Shown here: one piece after another, positions 46,834-57,836 of the stretch
How the letters are laid out: each line of letters starts with the position of its first letter
Numbering within the stretch: position 1 is the first letter of the stretch
Assembly (NCBI GenBank): GCA_033980235.1
Contig: CM067075.1
Location: 36,218,385-36,282,384, forward strand
Direction: 5' to 3'
DNA length: 64,000 bases
Source of the DNA: Diadema setosum
Taxonomy: Eukaryota; Echinodermata; Echinoidea; Diadematoida; Diadematidae
The notes under the pieces: model-generated
What the model was told of the DNA's origin: nothing
Database searches by the model: none
Seen by the model: only the letters and a program-made list of their open reading frames with translations
Translations under genes and position numbers: made by a program

Positions 46834-47297
46834 TTAACAAGAATGGAGTTAGCGCGCGTTTTGAAATAAAACTCTTAATTATTTTAACGCTTTAGATTTT
46901 CTGTTTTGATCGCAAGTTTAGATATTCATATTCTCCATCCTGTAATGCTATTATTTCATTTAGAAATAGAATTATGTTTCTCAGAATATTTTATACTCTT
47001 TTATTTGTTATTGCCATTTTTCTGCTATTTTGTGGCCTGTTTAATGTCTTTCGCTTTGATTTATTCACTGGTTTCGCCGTCCCTGATTCACCCGATACTT
47101 CGTCACTTGAATGACACTTTTTTACGTATAGTCGCGTTAAACAATCAGCCTTATGTCAAGGATCATTCTGTATTAAATTGTGATTATTTTACCCCTCCTT
47201 ACCCGACCCTTCGTATATTAGGGCACCTAATCTACGAAATGTCGGGTAAGGCGACCACCCGACGCGAACGCGAACACCCGAAGGAACGAAGTAAGCC
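45142..47297. mobile_element. 2.2-kb Mutator-like non-autonomous element with 9-bp target duplication
   Basis: Ends GGCTTACTTCGTTTCATCGG and complement (right: CCTTCGGG.. reads CACCCGAAGGAACGAAGTAA then GCC). Flanked by ATGTGGTTG at 45133-45141 and 47298-47306, a perfect 9-bp duplication. Subterminal zones of about 200 bp repeat CTAATCTACGAA, TCGGGTA and TACGAAG words in both orientations. The interior is AT-rich with poly-A, an AATC array (46774-46832) and no recognised transposase. Confidence 0.85.
46774..46832. repeat. AATC tetranucleotide array
   Basis: About 14 copies of TCAA/AATC inside the Mutator-like element. Confidence 0.95.
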
Positions 47298-48849
47298 ATG
47301 TGGTTGACGTCCATGAGTTGAAAGTTACTTGTTGGTAAGCTGTGCTATGGGGGTATCATACACCATGCTATACCTCCTTGGCTGTACCATGGAGCTGCCA
47401 CACAGTGTTATCATTATTATTTATTCGACCAGTTAAAGGAATATAGGGTACAATGTACATATCATAAACATTACAAACAGTGTACCAGTATGTGATATTG
47501 TGTAAAGCTCCAGTATGAATGTCTGTTCACCCTGTAGCCTAGTGACACACTAAAAAAACTGCATTTCATAGCCACCCAACGAATGACCATATGTTTTTGT
47601 TTTGTTTTGTCTTTTGCCTTCGTATGCAATGTGTGTGTCTACTTGTCTGGACATGCATCAGTTGCATTGAATCAGCTGATAGGAAGACGAAGAGATCTTT
47701 GCACTCTGTAGGGGCCCATTTTTAGTGTATGTAGGCCTACGTGTATACCACAGGGTTCTGTGTACTCAAAAGGAGAGGGAAAAAAAAAGAAGGCCTTTAT
47801 CAAGGCATCTAAGAGGACAAGTATTACAGCATGTCTGCCATGTTCTGTCTTTGCAAGTTAACAGTACGTGATAAATTTATATATATGGTGTGAACTACAA
47901 ACTGTACATGACTGACACTGGAAATCAGTAATGGAGTTTGCCACTTGTCCCATCAAATGAAACAATGTTGCTTTTACTGGTAGGCTCTATCATGACTTTA
48001 AAGACAATGTTGTATAGAGACTGCATGTACCAACAGTTGTTTCCCCCCCCCCTTTTTTTCTCTCTTTTAAGCAAGTTGTGCCTATTATTACTGAACACTG
48101 GCTACATATTGAACCCATTTTCGTGTCCATTGTTTAGCAGCTGAAAGGGCCTTTGTGTCTGCCCCTCTAAGAATGCAAAGACCTGGGTATCCCTTTTCAA
48201 TGCCAGTTGCTCTCATCCCCTTTCTCAATGGGACGTTTCCTTCTTGGGTTTCCGGTTTGGGGAATGGTAGAAAAGCCACGCCAGGGAGTCACTATTGATT
48301 TTCAGCTTTACTACTTGTACACGTGTACTACCCTTGTCTCTTCCTTTTTTGCACATGACAAGTGTGTTCTTGAGCTCTGAAGTACTTCATATATCTGGTC
48401 TTCTCTGCAAGTCTGTTCTGCTTATTTTCACCTGCCAACATACAATAATATCATCCACACTCACTGCTTCTTATAAGGGTGGGGCCTGAGAGGAAATGAT
48501 AGCAGGATTCTAGTATGACATTCACATACAGACATGTAGTTATCCACACAGGAAATGGGTTTGCCGTATGTCTACAGTGCTACATACAGTCTCAGATTTG
48601 TGCAGATTCCAAGTATGCACACATAGCTCTAACATTCAAAGGACCCAATCAGACTAAACATTACACCAGATCTTTCTTTTCTATTCCCCTCCCTTTTTAG
48701 AAAGGTTTATTTGTCTACTAAGGAAGGAACAGTGTCATTCCAATTATTGAAAGTCCAGGAAGCTGCTGTGGAATATGCTAAACATGCCAAAAGTGTACAT
48801 GAGCATCTGTTCCTTGGTGTATAGCTCTGCCTTGTATTTTGTATTGATG

Positions 48850-49044
48850 TACTGTAAAGGTGGAAATTTTCGCGGTGTTGAAATGTTCACGCATTTCGCG
48901 CAACGAGAAGCAAGCGCGAAAATAAAAGCAGGTGAATATTTTTGCATGCCATATTCCAGTACTTGATGTCTTGATTCCGCGGAATTAAAAAGACACGGCT
49001 AAGCGCGAAAAATTAGTCGCGCGAAAATATCCACTTTTACAGTA
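48850..49044. mobile_element. TACTGTAAAA MITE, copy 4 (AAGTGGA subfamily, inverted)
   Basis: 195 bp; ends TACTGTAAAGGTGGA and TCCACTTTTACAGTA. Interior matches the reverse complement of copy 3, including GAATATTTTTGCATGCCAT and AAAAATTAGTCGCGCGAAAA. Confidence 0.85.
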
Positions 49045-49300
49045 TATTGCAAGTATGCAACAGTCAGTCAACTTGGGAGAAGAACATGTTATTCAGACAT
49101 GGCTATGTCTATTAAAGTCAATTTTATAGGGAGGTGTTATCATTGTACACCTGTATGTTTCTTCCAAAAGATAAACCCTGCCAAAGAAGCCACTGAATTA
49201 CTGTAAAAAAGATTTCATCACAACAACAATGACTATATTCATATTATAGAGCTGTTTCCAAAGGGATGTTTGAAACAGCTCACTTAAAATTGACTTTTAC

Positions 49301-49301
49301 T

Positions 49302-49332
<31 letters not shown>
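49301..49332. repeat. Poly-T tract, about 30 bp
   Basis: Uninterrupted T run followed by GAGAGAGAG. Could be the complement of a retroposon A tail, but no body was recognised. Confidence 0.9.
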
Positions 49333-49333
<1 letters not shown>

Positions 49334-49409
49334 AGAGAGAGGTTGTATGACTTTTAGTAGTAAAATTGCTTATTAGATGATTTGGTCAGAAGTAGCATGA
49401 AGGGCAGTT

Positions 49410-49972
49410 AAAGGGAAGATAAACCCCAAGAACAATGTGGATTGAGTGAAAGCAGCAACATTAGTAGAACACATCAGTGAAAGTTTGAAGAAAATCGGAC
49501 AATCGATGCAAAAGTTATGAATTTTTAAAGTTTTGGTGTTGGAACCGCTGGATGAGGAGACTACTAGAGGTTATGACGTATGAGTGGACTACAATATCAA
49601 GAAAATATAAAGAAAATACTACAAAAATCCATTTTTCATGAAAATTACAAATTCCATCAACTTGATATTGACATATGTTAAGGGTAGCAATTATTCCCCC
49701 TGCTTTCTGAAAGCGGTTGGTCCACTGCTCTTTCATAATTCTAGAAAAGTGAATTTTTGTTGAATATCCTTTATATTTTCTTTGTATTGTTGTCCACTCG
49801 TACGTCATATCCTCTAGTAGTCTCCTCATCCAGCGGTTCCAACACCAAAACTTTAAAAATTCATAACTTTTGCATCGATTGTCCGATTTTTCTCAAACTT
49901 TCACTGATGTGTTCTACTAAATGTTGCTGCTTTCACTCAATCCACATTGCTCTTTAGGTTTACCTTCCCTTT
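49410..49972. mobile_element. Foldback MITE, same family, copy 2 (diverged termini)
   Basis: Ends AAAGGGAAGATAAACC and GGTTTACCTTCCCTTT; inner arms match copy 1 (AGTAGAACACATCAGTGAAA; GCTGGATGAGGAGACTACTA). Outer 40 bp differ from copies 1 and 3, so it is a subfamily with changed ends. The arms are near-identical to each other. Confidence 0.88.
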
Positions 49973-50465
49973 AACTCTTCACTGCGAATTATGTATACCA
50001 CATTTCATGCCGTAAAACTTTAAATATGGCTTAAATGCAGAAGAATAAAAAGAAAGTTGTCATGGTGCAAATAGTCGATTACTCTTCAGCACCTGTCCAC
50101 CAAGTAGAGCTTAATATTGGAGAAATTGGTCACCACTGCATATGGTGTCCTTGTCGCAGAATATGAGCAGTTCCTTTTTGTTACTGTATGTGCATGAACC
50201 TTGAATAACGTACGTACCAAGGCTTGTAGTTGACTGCTAAAACCTTTAGACTTTTGGAGATGAAGTGCAATCAGACAGACCAACAGAAATTTCAGGAAAA
50301 TCAGACAATTGAATGAGAAAGCTATATTAAAGGACTGTTGGAGTTTGACAGTGCCTACAAAATATGATGATACACTGTAGTAGTCACAGATTGTACAATG
50401 CAAATGAGATTCATATATAATGGTGTCATTGTTCCACCATGTCCTTCTTTAGGTCTGTACATTAA

Positions 50466-50550
50466 CCCATTGAGGACAGGTTGATTTTGCTGCAACACAC
50501 ATTTCCCATTGACACTTGTCCGTGTATACTCGGAACTCATCTTCAACAGG
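50466..50550. mobile_element. 85-bp piggyBac-type mini-MITE, copy 1
   Basis: Flanked by TTAA on both sides (50462-50465, 50551-50554). Ends CCCATTGAGGACAGG and CATCTTCAACAGG. Interior includes TTGATTTTGCTGCAACAC and GTATACTCGGAACTC. Confidence 0.75.
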
Positions 50551-50876
50551 TTAATTAAGATACTAGATTCTTTTAATACATGTCTTTTCTTATCAGCTGT
50601 AATCTTCTCAACTTCACAAAGCCATCACTGCTTAGTGATTGAAACTGTAGAACAGTTTGGTGCAGAGGATGTCATTTCTTTGTTTTGAGGTCATCATTAG
50701 GAGTCTTGTGAGTTCAATGCATAATCGACTCATCTGATGTGTATTGTGTATCCTTGACTAACATTGATCACTAATACATGATCACAGTGTAATATTTCAT
50801 AATTTAGTGATATTTGTCCAATTTTATGATTCTTTCACTGTTTGTTTATTTGTTTTTCAATCTAATTCTGTTCATT

Positions 50877-51605
50877 AAAGGACAAGTTCACCTTCACCAG
50901 TCTAAAAACTCACCAGTCTAAAAAAGTTCACCAGTCTAAAAACTCACTTGTTGAAAGCCTCAATTTGACTACTTATTACATGTACTTGATATTTGTATGT
51001 CCTTTATCTCCTTCACTTTCTCTTCCTTCCGCGCCTAGAGCACTCTGCAGAGTGGATTTGGCGCTATATAAATCATATCAATCATTATTATTATTATTAT
51101 TTATTAACATAAGGATGGAGAGAATGTAGTAGAACTCATCATTGAAAGTTTGAGGAAAATCGGACAATCCGTTCAAAGTTATGAATTTTTGAAGTTTTTG
51201 TGCAGTCACCGCTGGATGAGAAGACTACTGGAGTGTATGATGTCACATGCGAACAACAATATAAGGAAAATATAAAGAGAATTTCACAAAATTTCATCTT
51301 TTGAAAAAAGCACACATTCCCTTGACTCGTTACTGACATATGTTATGGGTAATATTATTCCCATTGTCTTTAGAAAGAGGCAAGTCAAGTGCTCTTTTAT
51401 TATGTGAAAAAAGTGAAAATATGTTGAATTTTCTTTACATTTTCTTTACACTGTTGTACTCATATGACATCATGAGCCTTAGTAGTCTCCTCATCCAGCG
51501 GTTCCAACACAATTGTCCAATTTTCCTCAAACTTTCACTGATGTGTTCTACTAATATTGCTGCATTCTCTCAATCCTTATGTTTATGAAGGTGAACTTGT
51601 CCTTT
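50877..51605. mobile_element. Foldback MITE, same family, copy 3, interrupted and deleted
   Basis: Ends AAAGGACAAGTTCACCTTCA and complement as in copy 1. The left arm is interrupted after about 22 bp by about 204 bp of unrelated sequence (50899-51102). The right arm lacks about 30 bp (jump from GGTTCCAACACA to ATTGTCCAATTT). Confidence 0.85.
50899..51102. mobile_element. Retroposon-like tail inserted in the foldback MITE
   Basis: Begins with three short repeats of CACCAGTCTAAAAA and ends in a segment with GGCGCTATATAAAT followed by ATT repeats, the 3'-tail style common to CR1/L2-related LINEs and their SINEs in marine animals. No head or internal promoter is clear. Family not identified. Confidence 0.5.
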
Positions 51606-53747
51606 AAACTAAAGTGAGCTGAAACACTGGGTAGACTTCACTACATATTTATGCAATATTACCAGCAAATTAACAAGTTTAATACTGAGTCCAGATTATT
51701 GCCATGTGATTAACGTTAATACCACTAACTAAAACTCCTCATTGCAGAGAGTGAACCCCATTGAGACATTTCTATTCTTGAAATGTTAAGTTATGCAATA
51801 TATTGAAAACAAACAAACAAACAAACAAACAAGCTACCTTACATACACAAATCAGACTGACCAAGCATTCTGCCAGCTCTGACCCCAACTGGTCAGGCCA
51901 GCCAGTTTGGTTGTGTTCATTCAATGTCTCAGTAGACTTTCTCTGTAATGAGAGAGCATGCATATTGCTCTTCACATATTCTGTGCTAAAGACATTTCAC
52001 ATTTTTTACACAAGACTCTTTTGCAGAGTTTACCATACTCAGAGTACCAAGAATGTGTTTATAACACAGTCATGAGTATTTGCTTGTAAGGTAATGCAAG
52101 TTGATCCCTTCATACATTGTACAAATTATATACCGATTCATCTTGCCACTAATGAATGAGGGTTGCTACCTCTATTTACCATACACCTGTACTTCGTATA
52201 AAGTTATGCCATAGACATTTTAGTGAAATGCACTTTCCAAACTTCTCTCACATTTGTGTTGGTTTGTTGCTTTACTGTGCATTGTACAGAGCAATCTTTC
52301 TGTCATAACCCCTTTATAGCCATAAAATCTTTTATGGCTACCCTTCTTAAAATTACTGAAACACCCACGGCTGCATCTACTGATTGTATATATGTCTGTG
52401 TGCAACTGTTTATATGTGCTCATGTCTGAGATGCTGTTTGTGTATTTTACCCAGCTCATATCATCCTAGTCTGCAATTTAATTTCTATATAGTGCTTGGC
52501 TAATATGTCTAAACCTATGGCTATACTGAAATTGACTGAAATTTTCTGCTTTCTTCAGGGAATAGAGATTGACATTGCAAAAATAATTGCTTGTAAAGGT
52601 GTATTTCCTTTGAAGTCATGAAACAGTATGGAGAGAAGGTATAGTCAGTATACAATACTACTCCACTGCAAGTAATGGAAAAGGTGATACTGATCAAAGG
52701 TAAATCTTGAGATAGACAGGGTGTTATCATGCCAAGGTCTGGGTTTAGTTCCAACATGTGGCTCAAAGCGTGTGTGGCTTTGGTTGACGGGATGAGTCAT
52801 GTAAAACATCGTCATCAAATGTCGAGGTAGATCCAGGTTTGCCCTTGGCTAGTAATGTTGTGTAGACTTTAATATGCCGCCTGTACCATAAAATTGTAAA
52901 ATCTTGAAAATATCTGAGACATACACTGTAAAGTGTGTGACTGTGTAATATATCTCTTTGTGTAGATGGCTGGATACACTCTATTTAGATTAAAAAGCAC
53001 TGTTGCCTATTTTCTGCACTATACTTTTCCAGCTGTCATGCTGTATCCATGATCATGAGCTCTATCTGTGCTGTGTAGTGACATACATGTAGAAGACGTT
53101 TACAACCTGTAAATTTCCATTTTCACATGCCATACGATTTGCATGTATGTAGACAATTCAAGTGCCATATCATATTTCATTGATATTTGTTTTGTTTTTG
53201 TTTTTTTTTTATCAATCAGTGATGAAAAATTGGCCAACATACATTTGTGCAGCTGTAATAATGCTTTGATGAGGGCATCTATTTTTAATCTCCTGGAAAT
53301 AATACAATTACCAGTAAGTATTGGGCATTGACTGAAATTTACAAGTTCTACGACCATCAGTAATTCATTTCTTCTATGTGGTATAACTCAGATCACGTTG
53401 GCAAGATTCCACCATTTCCAACAAAGGGAACATTATTAATATCATTCATGAGTATGATTGAATAACTTTGAATTCAAGAATATACATGCAGGAGACCACT
53501 GCCACAAATTTAAAAAGAAAAAAATAACAACAACTAAAAACTGCAAAGTTGTGAAGAAAGATTCTCCTCTCTCAATGATGTCATTTTCCAGCAGTTTCCG
53601 AAGTACACATCTTTGTGTAGCGCTGATATTTTTCCTTTTCACATGAACAACTGACTTGCTACCCACCATGACATGATGAGGAATAAGGTTTCATCAAGTT
53701 GTTAATAATCTTGTTTGTATTTTTTTCCTTTTATATTTTTCCTGCAG

Positions 53748-54448
53748 GATATTTCAGAGAGAGAAAGAGAGAAGCTACCTGCATACCAATGAGACAGAGA
53801 CAGACTCCAATATATGATGAGACCCTTCTTGCTCTACATATAGCATGTTACGAGAGAGACATCCTCTGCATGTAGGAAAAGCTGGGCTCCTCCATTACAG
53901 CGCCCTAGGGAGTGAGCGCATCTTTTATTGCTTCCCAGTGGGGACGGTGCGACCTTGCATGCAACTGTGGGCTGCTGTAGTAAGGAGAGCTGTTCTGCAG
54001 AACTGATTACTCACGGTATCGCTGCCCAGTCACGGGAGCTCCCAATACTGCCGTGGCATTTTGAGTGAGTCTGGTGCAACTGGGTTGAGAGGCACGTTGA
54101 GCGTACTCTGGCACTCTCCCTTGAGTGCTTCAATTGAGTCTCACGTGCCTGATGTGACATTTGCAAGAAATCAACTAGTAAATGGGACAGTGCAGAAATG
54201 CATTTGAAAGCAAGCCATTGGCTTTCCTGTATATAGATGGGAGTCGTCAGATGCCAGATTTTCATCAGCTTTAAGCGCTCTTTTTGACTTTGAGGAATGC
54301 AACCCATGGAAAGTTATTTCTCTTTTAATTTGTGCATTCCCATTCTGAATTGTGGAGAGTGAGTAGATATTTTCTACTCTGTCCAGCAGTTTGGTGGCTA
54401 AATTGAGTGCCAAATTATAACAAAAGCAAGAAAACAACAACAAGCAAA
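53748..54448 (+). other. MRAS: Probable 5' untranslated part of the M-Ras first coding exon
   Basis: Starts directly after a strong acceptor: a long T/C tract ending ttcctgcag at 53739-53747. No donor-ending exon is needed before the ATG at 54449, so the simplest model is one exon with about 700 nt of leader. Family knowledge: vertebrate MRAS also has upstream non-coding exons. If true, one or more first exons and the promoter lie further left. Alternatively transcription starts inside this stretch. Confidence 0.55.
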
Positions 54449-54644
54449 ATGACAACCCTCTCTGATATTTCACGAGAAAACCTGACCACCTACAAGCTTG
54501 TAGTGGTCGGAGATGGAGGTGTAGGGAAGAGCGCCATCACAATCCAGTTCTTTCAGAAACTGTTTGTAGCTGATTATGATCCAACCATAGAAGACTCATA
54601 TATCCAGCACACAGAAATTGATGGAGACTGGTGTATTTTAGATG
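54449..54644 (+). CDS. MRAS: M-Ras small GTPase, first coding exon (3' incomplete)
   Basis: 65 codons plus one base, donor GAT G|gtaagt. The ATG is preceded by AGCAAA; near-cognate starts upstream are not supported. Sequence: [19 protein letters not shown] (P-loop GDGGVGKS 21-28; G23 and G24 equal Ras G12/G13), [20 protein letters not shown] with switch I/effector YDPTIEDSY (43-51, Thr46 binding Mg), then [12 protein letters not shown]. The FFQK, HTEID and W-ILD features distinguish M-Ras from R-Ras/TC21 and H/K/N-Ras. Known role: membrane GTPase activating the SHOC2-PP1C-RAF branch of MAPK signalling. The next exon should start with the second base of a Val codon followed by LDTAGQEEF; I did not find it before 64000, so the gene probably runs off the right edge. 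Confidence 0.93.
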
Positions 54645-55180
54645 GTAAGTACATTGTACACAGTATGCTTGTATGTACGGTGTATCTTTTCTGCCTGTAA
54701 GTACTTAAAAAAGGGACATATTTCAAGTTGTCGGTGAAAAGACGAAGTCACTAGCTTGGTAGTATCAAGCTGAAAATTTCAAGTTGAAGTGTGGTGATCT
54801 AGAAGATGGTATCCATTCTTACATTGTAAATTGGATTTTGTGTTCATGTCCTGAATATTGTGTATGAACCCTGTTACATGTATGAGAAAGCCGACTTGAG
54901 GTGTGCCTGAGGTCAGCCCTGGGCCTAATCCCAATTATGTGTAACAGTCACATAAAACTTCACTTCTGCTGGCCACCTCTGGAGGTGGTCTGAGGCCAGC
55001 CAGGTCTGTGTGTGAATGGTACCTTGCCTGAGGCTGGCTTCCACAGCTGTGATTGACTGGTCACATCACCTCACTACTTTGCAATGAAACCATGTCATGT
55101 CTGTGACAGGGGCTTCAATGACACATCTCACGTTGTACACGTGTACAATGTACATGTGAACTTCAAAGATTACAATATAC

Positions 55181-55362
55181 AGTTCAGCCAGCAATCAAGT
55201 TCCCCCTAGATCGCGATCACGGGCAATCAGTGATCGCATGTAATATGCGATATGTCGCAATCAATTGATTGTATGCCGAATTGCATACAATCAGTGATCA
55301 CGTATGCGACCACTGATCGCCCGTGATCGCGATCTAGGGGGAACTTGATCGCTGGCTGAACT
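55181..55362. mobile_element. 182-bp perfect-armed foldback MITE
   Basis: AGTTCAGCCAGCAATCAAGT at the left and its near-perfect complement at the right; 44-bp terminal arms include CCCCCTAGATCGCGATCACG, and pairing continues inwards through CAGTGATCGCAT-type words. It lies in the first M-Ras intron. Confidence 0.88.
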
Positions 55363-55492
55363 TTAAGTGAAATTTATCACTCAACCATTGTGTTTGGCTG
55401 GGATTATAAAAAAACAACTGTAAAATAACAACTTTTCTTCCCTGAGTAAATTTTCATACTGTAGTATTTTATCACTTCTGTGTGTGTGTTAT

Positions 55493-56334
55493 TATACCCC
55501 CGCCAAACGAAGTTTGAAGGGGGTATATAGGAATCAGCGGACGGTCGGGCGGTCGGTCGGGCGGTTGGGCGGTCGGTCCGTTGCAAATCTTGCGTCGCGA
55601 ACTACTTCCTCAGTTTTCAACCGATTCCCATAAAACTTGGCACAGATGTGTGCCTTGGGTTGTAGATACATGTGCAAGATGTATTTTTTGACAGTACCCA
55701 AAAGTACGTTGCCATGGTAACGGCATATTATGGGCAAAAATGGGTACAAATCTTGCGTCACGAACTCCTCCCACAGTTTTTGATCAATTTTTATGAAATT
55801 AGGTACAGATGTTCATCTGAATATGTTAATGTGCAAGACACATATTTCCGGAGTGGCAAAAAGTGCGTTGCCATGGTAACGGCATGTTATTGGTAAAATA
55901 TCTATAGGGCAAAATGCTTCATGGCAAAACTGCTTCATCAGTGTTCTTCCAATTCTCATGGAATTCATATTGAATGTTTGTCTTAGGATATAGGTCAGCA
56001 TGACACATTTCTTGACAGTGACAAAAAGTATGTTGCCATGGTAACAGCTCACATACTATGAGCCAAAATGATGGAAAATTTTGTGTTGCAAACTACTTCC
56101 TCAGTTTTTGCCCAATTTCCATGAAACTTGGTACAGATGTGTGCCTTTGGTTGTAGATGTGCAAGACGCATTTTTCGACAGTACCCGAAAGTACGTTGCC
56201 ATGGTAATGGCATATTAATGGCAGAAGATCAAGGAAAGATCTTGCGGATTTAACTACTTCCTCAGTTTTTTGACCAAAGCTTATGAAATGTTGTTTGGCG
56301 GGGGTATAACCAGTCGCTGTAGCGACATTTCTAG
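55493..56334. mobile_element. pearl/CvA-like core-repeat element (helentron-like)
   Basis: Subterminal 16-bp inverted repeats TATACCCCCGCCAAAC (55493-55508) and complement (56293-56308). The left end also folds into a hairpin with GTTTGAAGGGGGTAT and is followed by a CGGTCGG repeat. The core array has units of about 160 bp, marked by GCCATGGTAA at 55711, 55870, 56035 and 56198 (spacings 159, 165, 163). The right end has hairpin GTCGCTGTAGCGAC, then ATTTCTAG before TTTT, resembling a Helitron 3' end. Core length and layout resemble pearl/CvA elements of bivalves. Confidence 0.78.
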
Positions 56335-56418
56335 TTTTAATTGTTCCTAAATTGAAATGGGTGTTTACATTTGTCATCCTCTCTACCATATTAACCATAC
56401 CAGTTGTATGCACTTTAA

Positions 56419-56501
56419 CCCGTTGAGGACGGTTTGATTTTGCTACCACATGCATTTCCCATAGATGCTTGCCCGAGTATACTCAGGACTCGTCCTCAAC
56501 A
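56419..56501. mobile_element. piggyBac-type mini-MITE, copy 2 (right TTAA lost)
   Basis: Preceded by TTAA (56415-56418), begins CCCGTTGAGGACGG and ends GACTCGTCCTCAACA; shares TTGATTTTGCTACCACA, CATTTCCCATAGA and GAGTATACTC with copy 1. Right TTAA is mutated. Confidence 0.7.
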
Positions 56502-57721
56502 ACTCTATTGTGTGCAATGGTGTGCCATGTTATTCTGGGACTGCAGTAATCTGGGCACTTTTGGAAAACATTTTGTTTTTCAAAGTCCTGTGGAAGTAAC
56601 TTTTTTTTTTATTTTTTATATAAACATTATGCTGGACATGCAGTAGACCAACATTGTAGAGAAAATGCTAGGATTTGCTATGATATAAAGTAATGACGAA
56701 GCTTTGATTATTTTTCTTACAAATGGCCAGTACAAGTATGTACAACTGTAGCTAGTGCATTGTTGTCCAGATCTGGGATGAAGTGACTAATAAGCAGACA
56801 CAACCGTGGTAGATAATTAAAATTAATATATCAATTAGAAAATTCCTTATAATTGATTTCAAAGTAAAACTCCTATGAAACATCAATTCAGTATCCATGC
56901 AAGGCAAGCTGCCTGTCAAACAAATGGAATGGTGAAATAAGCATCCATCACCACGCACTGTGGCATGTGGTGATTTGCTGTATCAGTTGGTTTGGGTGGA
57001 GTTGTGTGTTCAAGCAAATGCAAACTTGGCGAGCTGTCGACGTGCAAGCGTGATACATAAAGAATTAAATTTGTATGCTAATGAAAACAGTCAAGCAATA
57101 GGGCCTACTATCATTCTTTGTACTATCTAAATTTGAAATAGCTTCAAGAAGATGGGATATATTGACACATTCTTTTCATGTAAAGACTTAAAATGCACTG
57201 AATATTTTTCTAAAATTGCATTGGGGATGAGAAAGATATTTTGCAGCCATCTAGGCAGTGGCCAACCAGAAATGACAGAAAATGTTGCATTACTATTCAA
57301 AATTGCAACGGTTGGGTAAAAAAAAAAATGAAATGCTATGTTTGTATGATATTCATCTCACTTGGTGTGAAAAATTGTGAAGTGCAACCCTTTGCAAATT
57401 ATGTTGTCAGCTTTTTGAGAATCTAGGACACTGACCTCTAGATTCCCCCAATGTGGTCAATGCAGCGGGCAAGAGATAACCACCTGTATCCATCAGGCAG
57501 GTTTAGGCCCCTTGAGACATTTTACTCTTTCTGCTTATTGGAAACTGTTTGGAGCTCGTTTCAAAACAGGGGGAAATAATGAGAGATGAGACAAACATGT
57601 TTTGCAGGCTGACAGGAAACCCCCCTTTACAAGATGATAAAAATAGGCTGGAATTGTGGCTAGAGTGAGACAGCAAATAGGAAGAGAAAAATATTCAGAG
57701 TGAGAGAGGGAGGGAAAGTTG

Positions 57722-57836
57722 TGTATGTGTGTGTGCGTGTGTGTCTGTCTGTCTGTTTCACTGCTTGTCTGTCTGTCTGTCTGTTTTAGTGCTTGTCTGT
57801 CTGTCTGTCTGTTTTAGTGCTTGTCTGTCTGTTGTG
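57722..57836. repeat. GT / CTGT microsatellite with higher-order unit
   Basis: GTGT then CTGT repeats; the last part repeats a unit of about 32 bp (GCTTGTCTGTCTGTCTGTCT followed by GTTTTAGT). Confidence 0.9.

Larger units (their letters stand above)
47298..53747. other. Intergenic or intronic sequence before the M-Ras leader
   Basis: Besides MITEs at 48850, 49410, 50466 and 50877 it holds a long T run (49301-49332), an AAAC array (51811-51832) and a T-run (53196-53210). No coding exon recognised. If 53748 is a real acceptor, part of this is the first M-Ras intron. Confidence 0.45.

Noticed and set aside
54407..54448. Extended N-terminus of M-Ras from a near-cognate start
   Set aside because: The frame is open upstream, but the ATG at 54449 gives the normal N-terminal length for M-Ras.
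54171..54473. - strand frame opposite the M-Ras leader
   Set aside because: Overlaps the M-Ras start on the other strand; no domain recognised.
57722..57836. Regular repeats that could look like a CRISPR array
   Set aside because: Simple CTGT minisatellite without unique spacers, in a eukaryotic intron.
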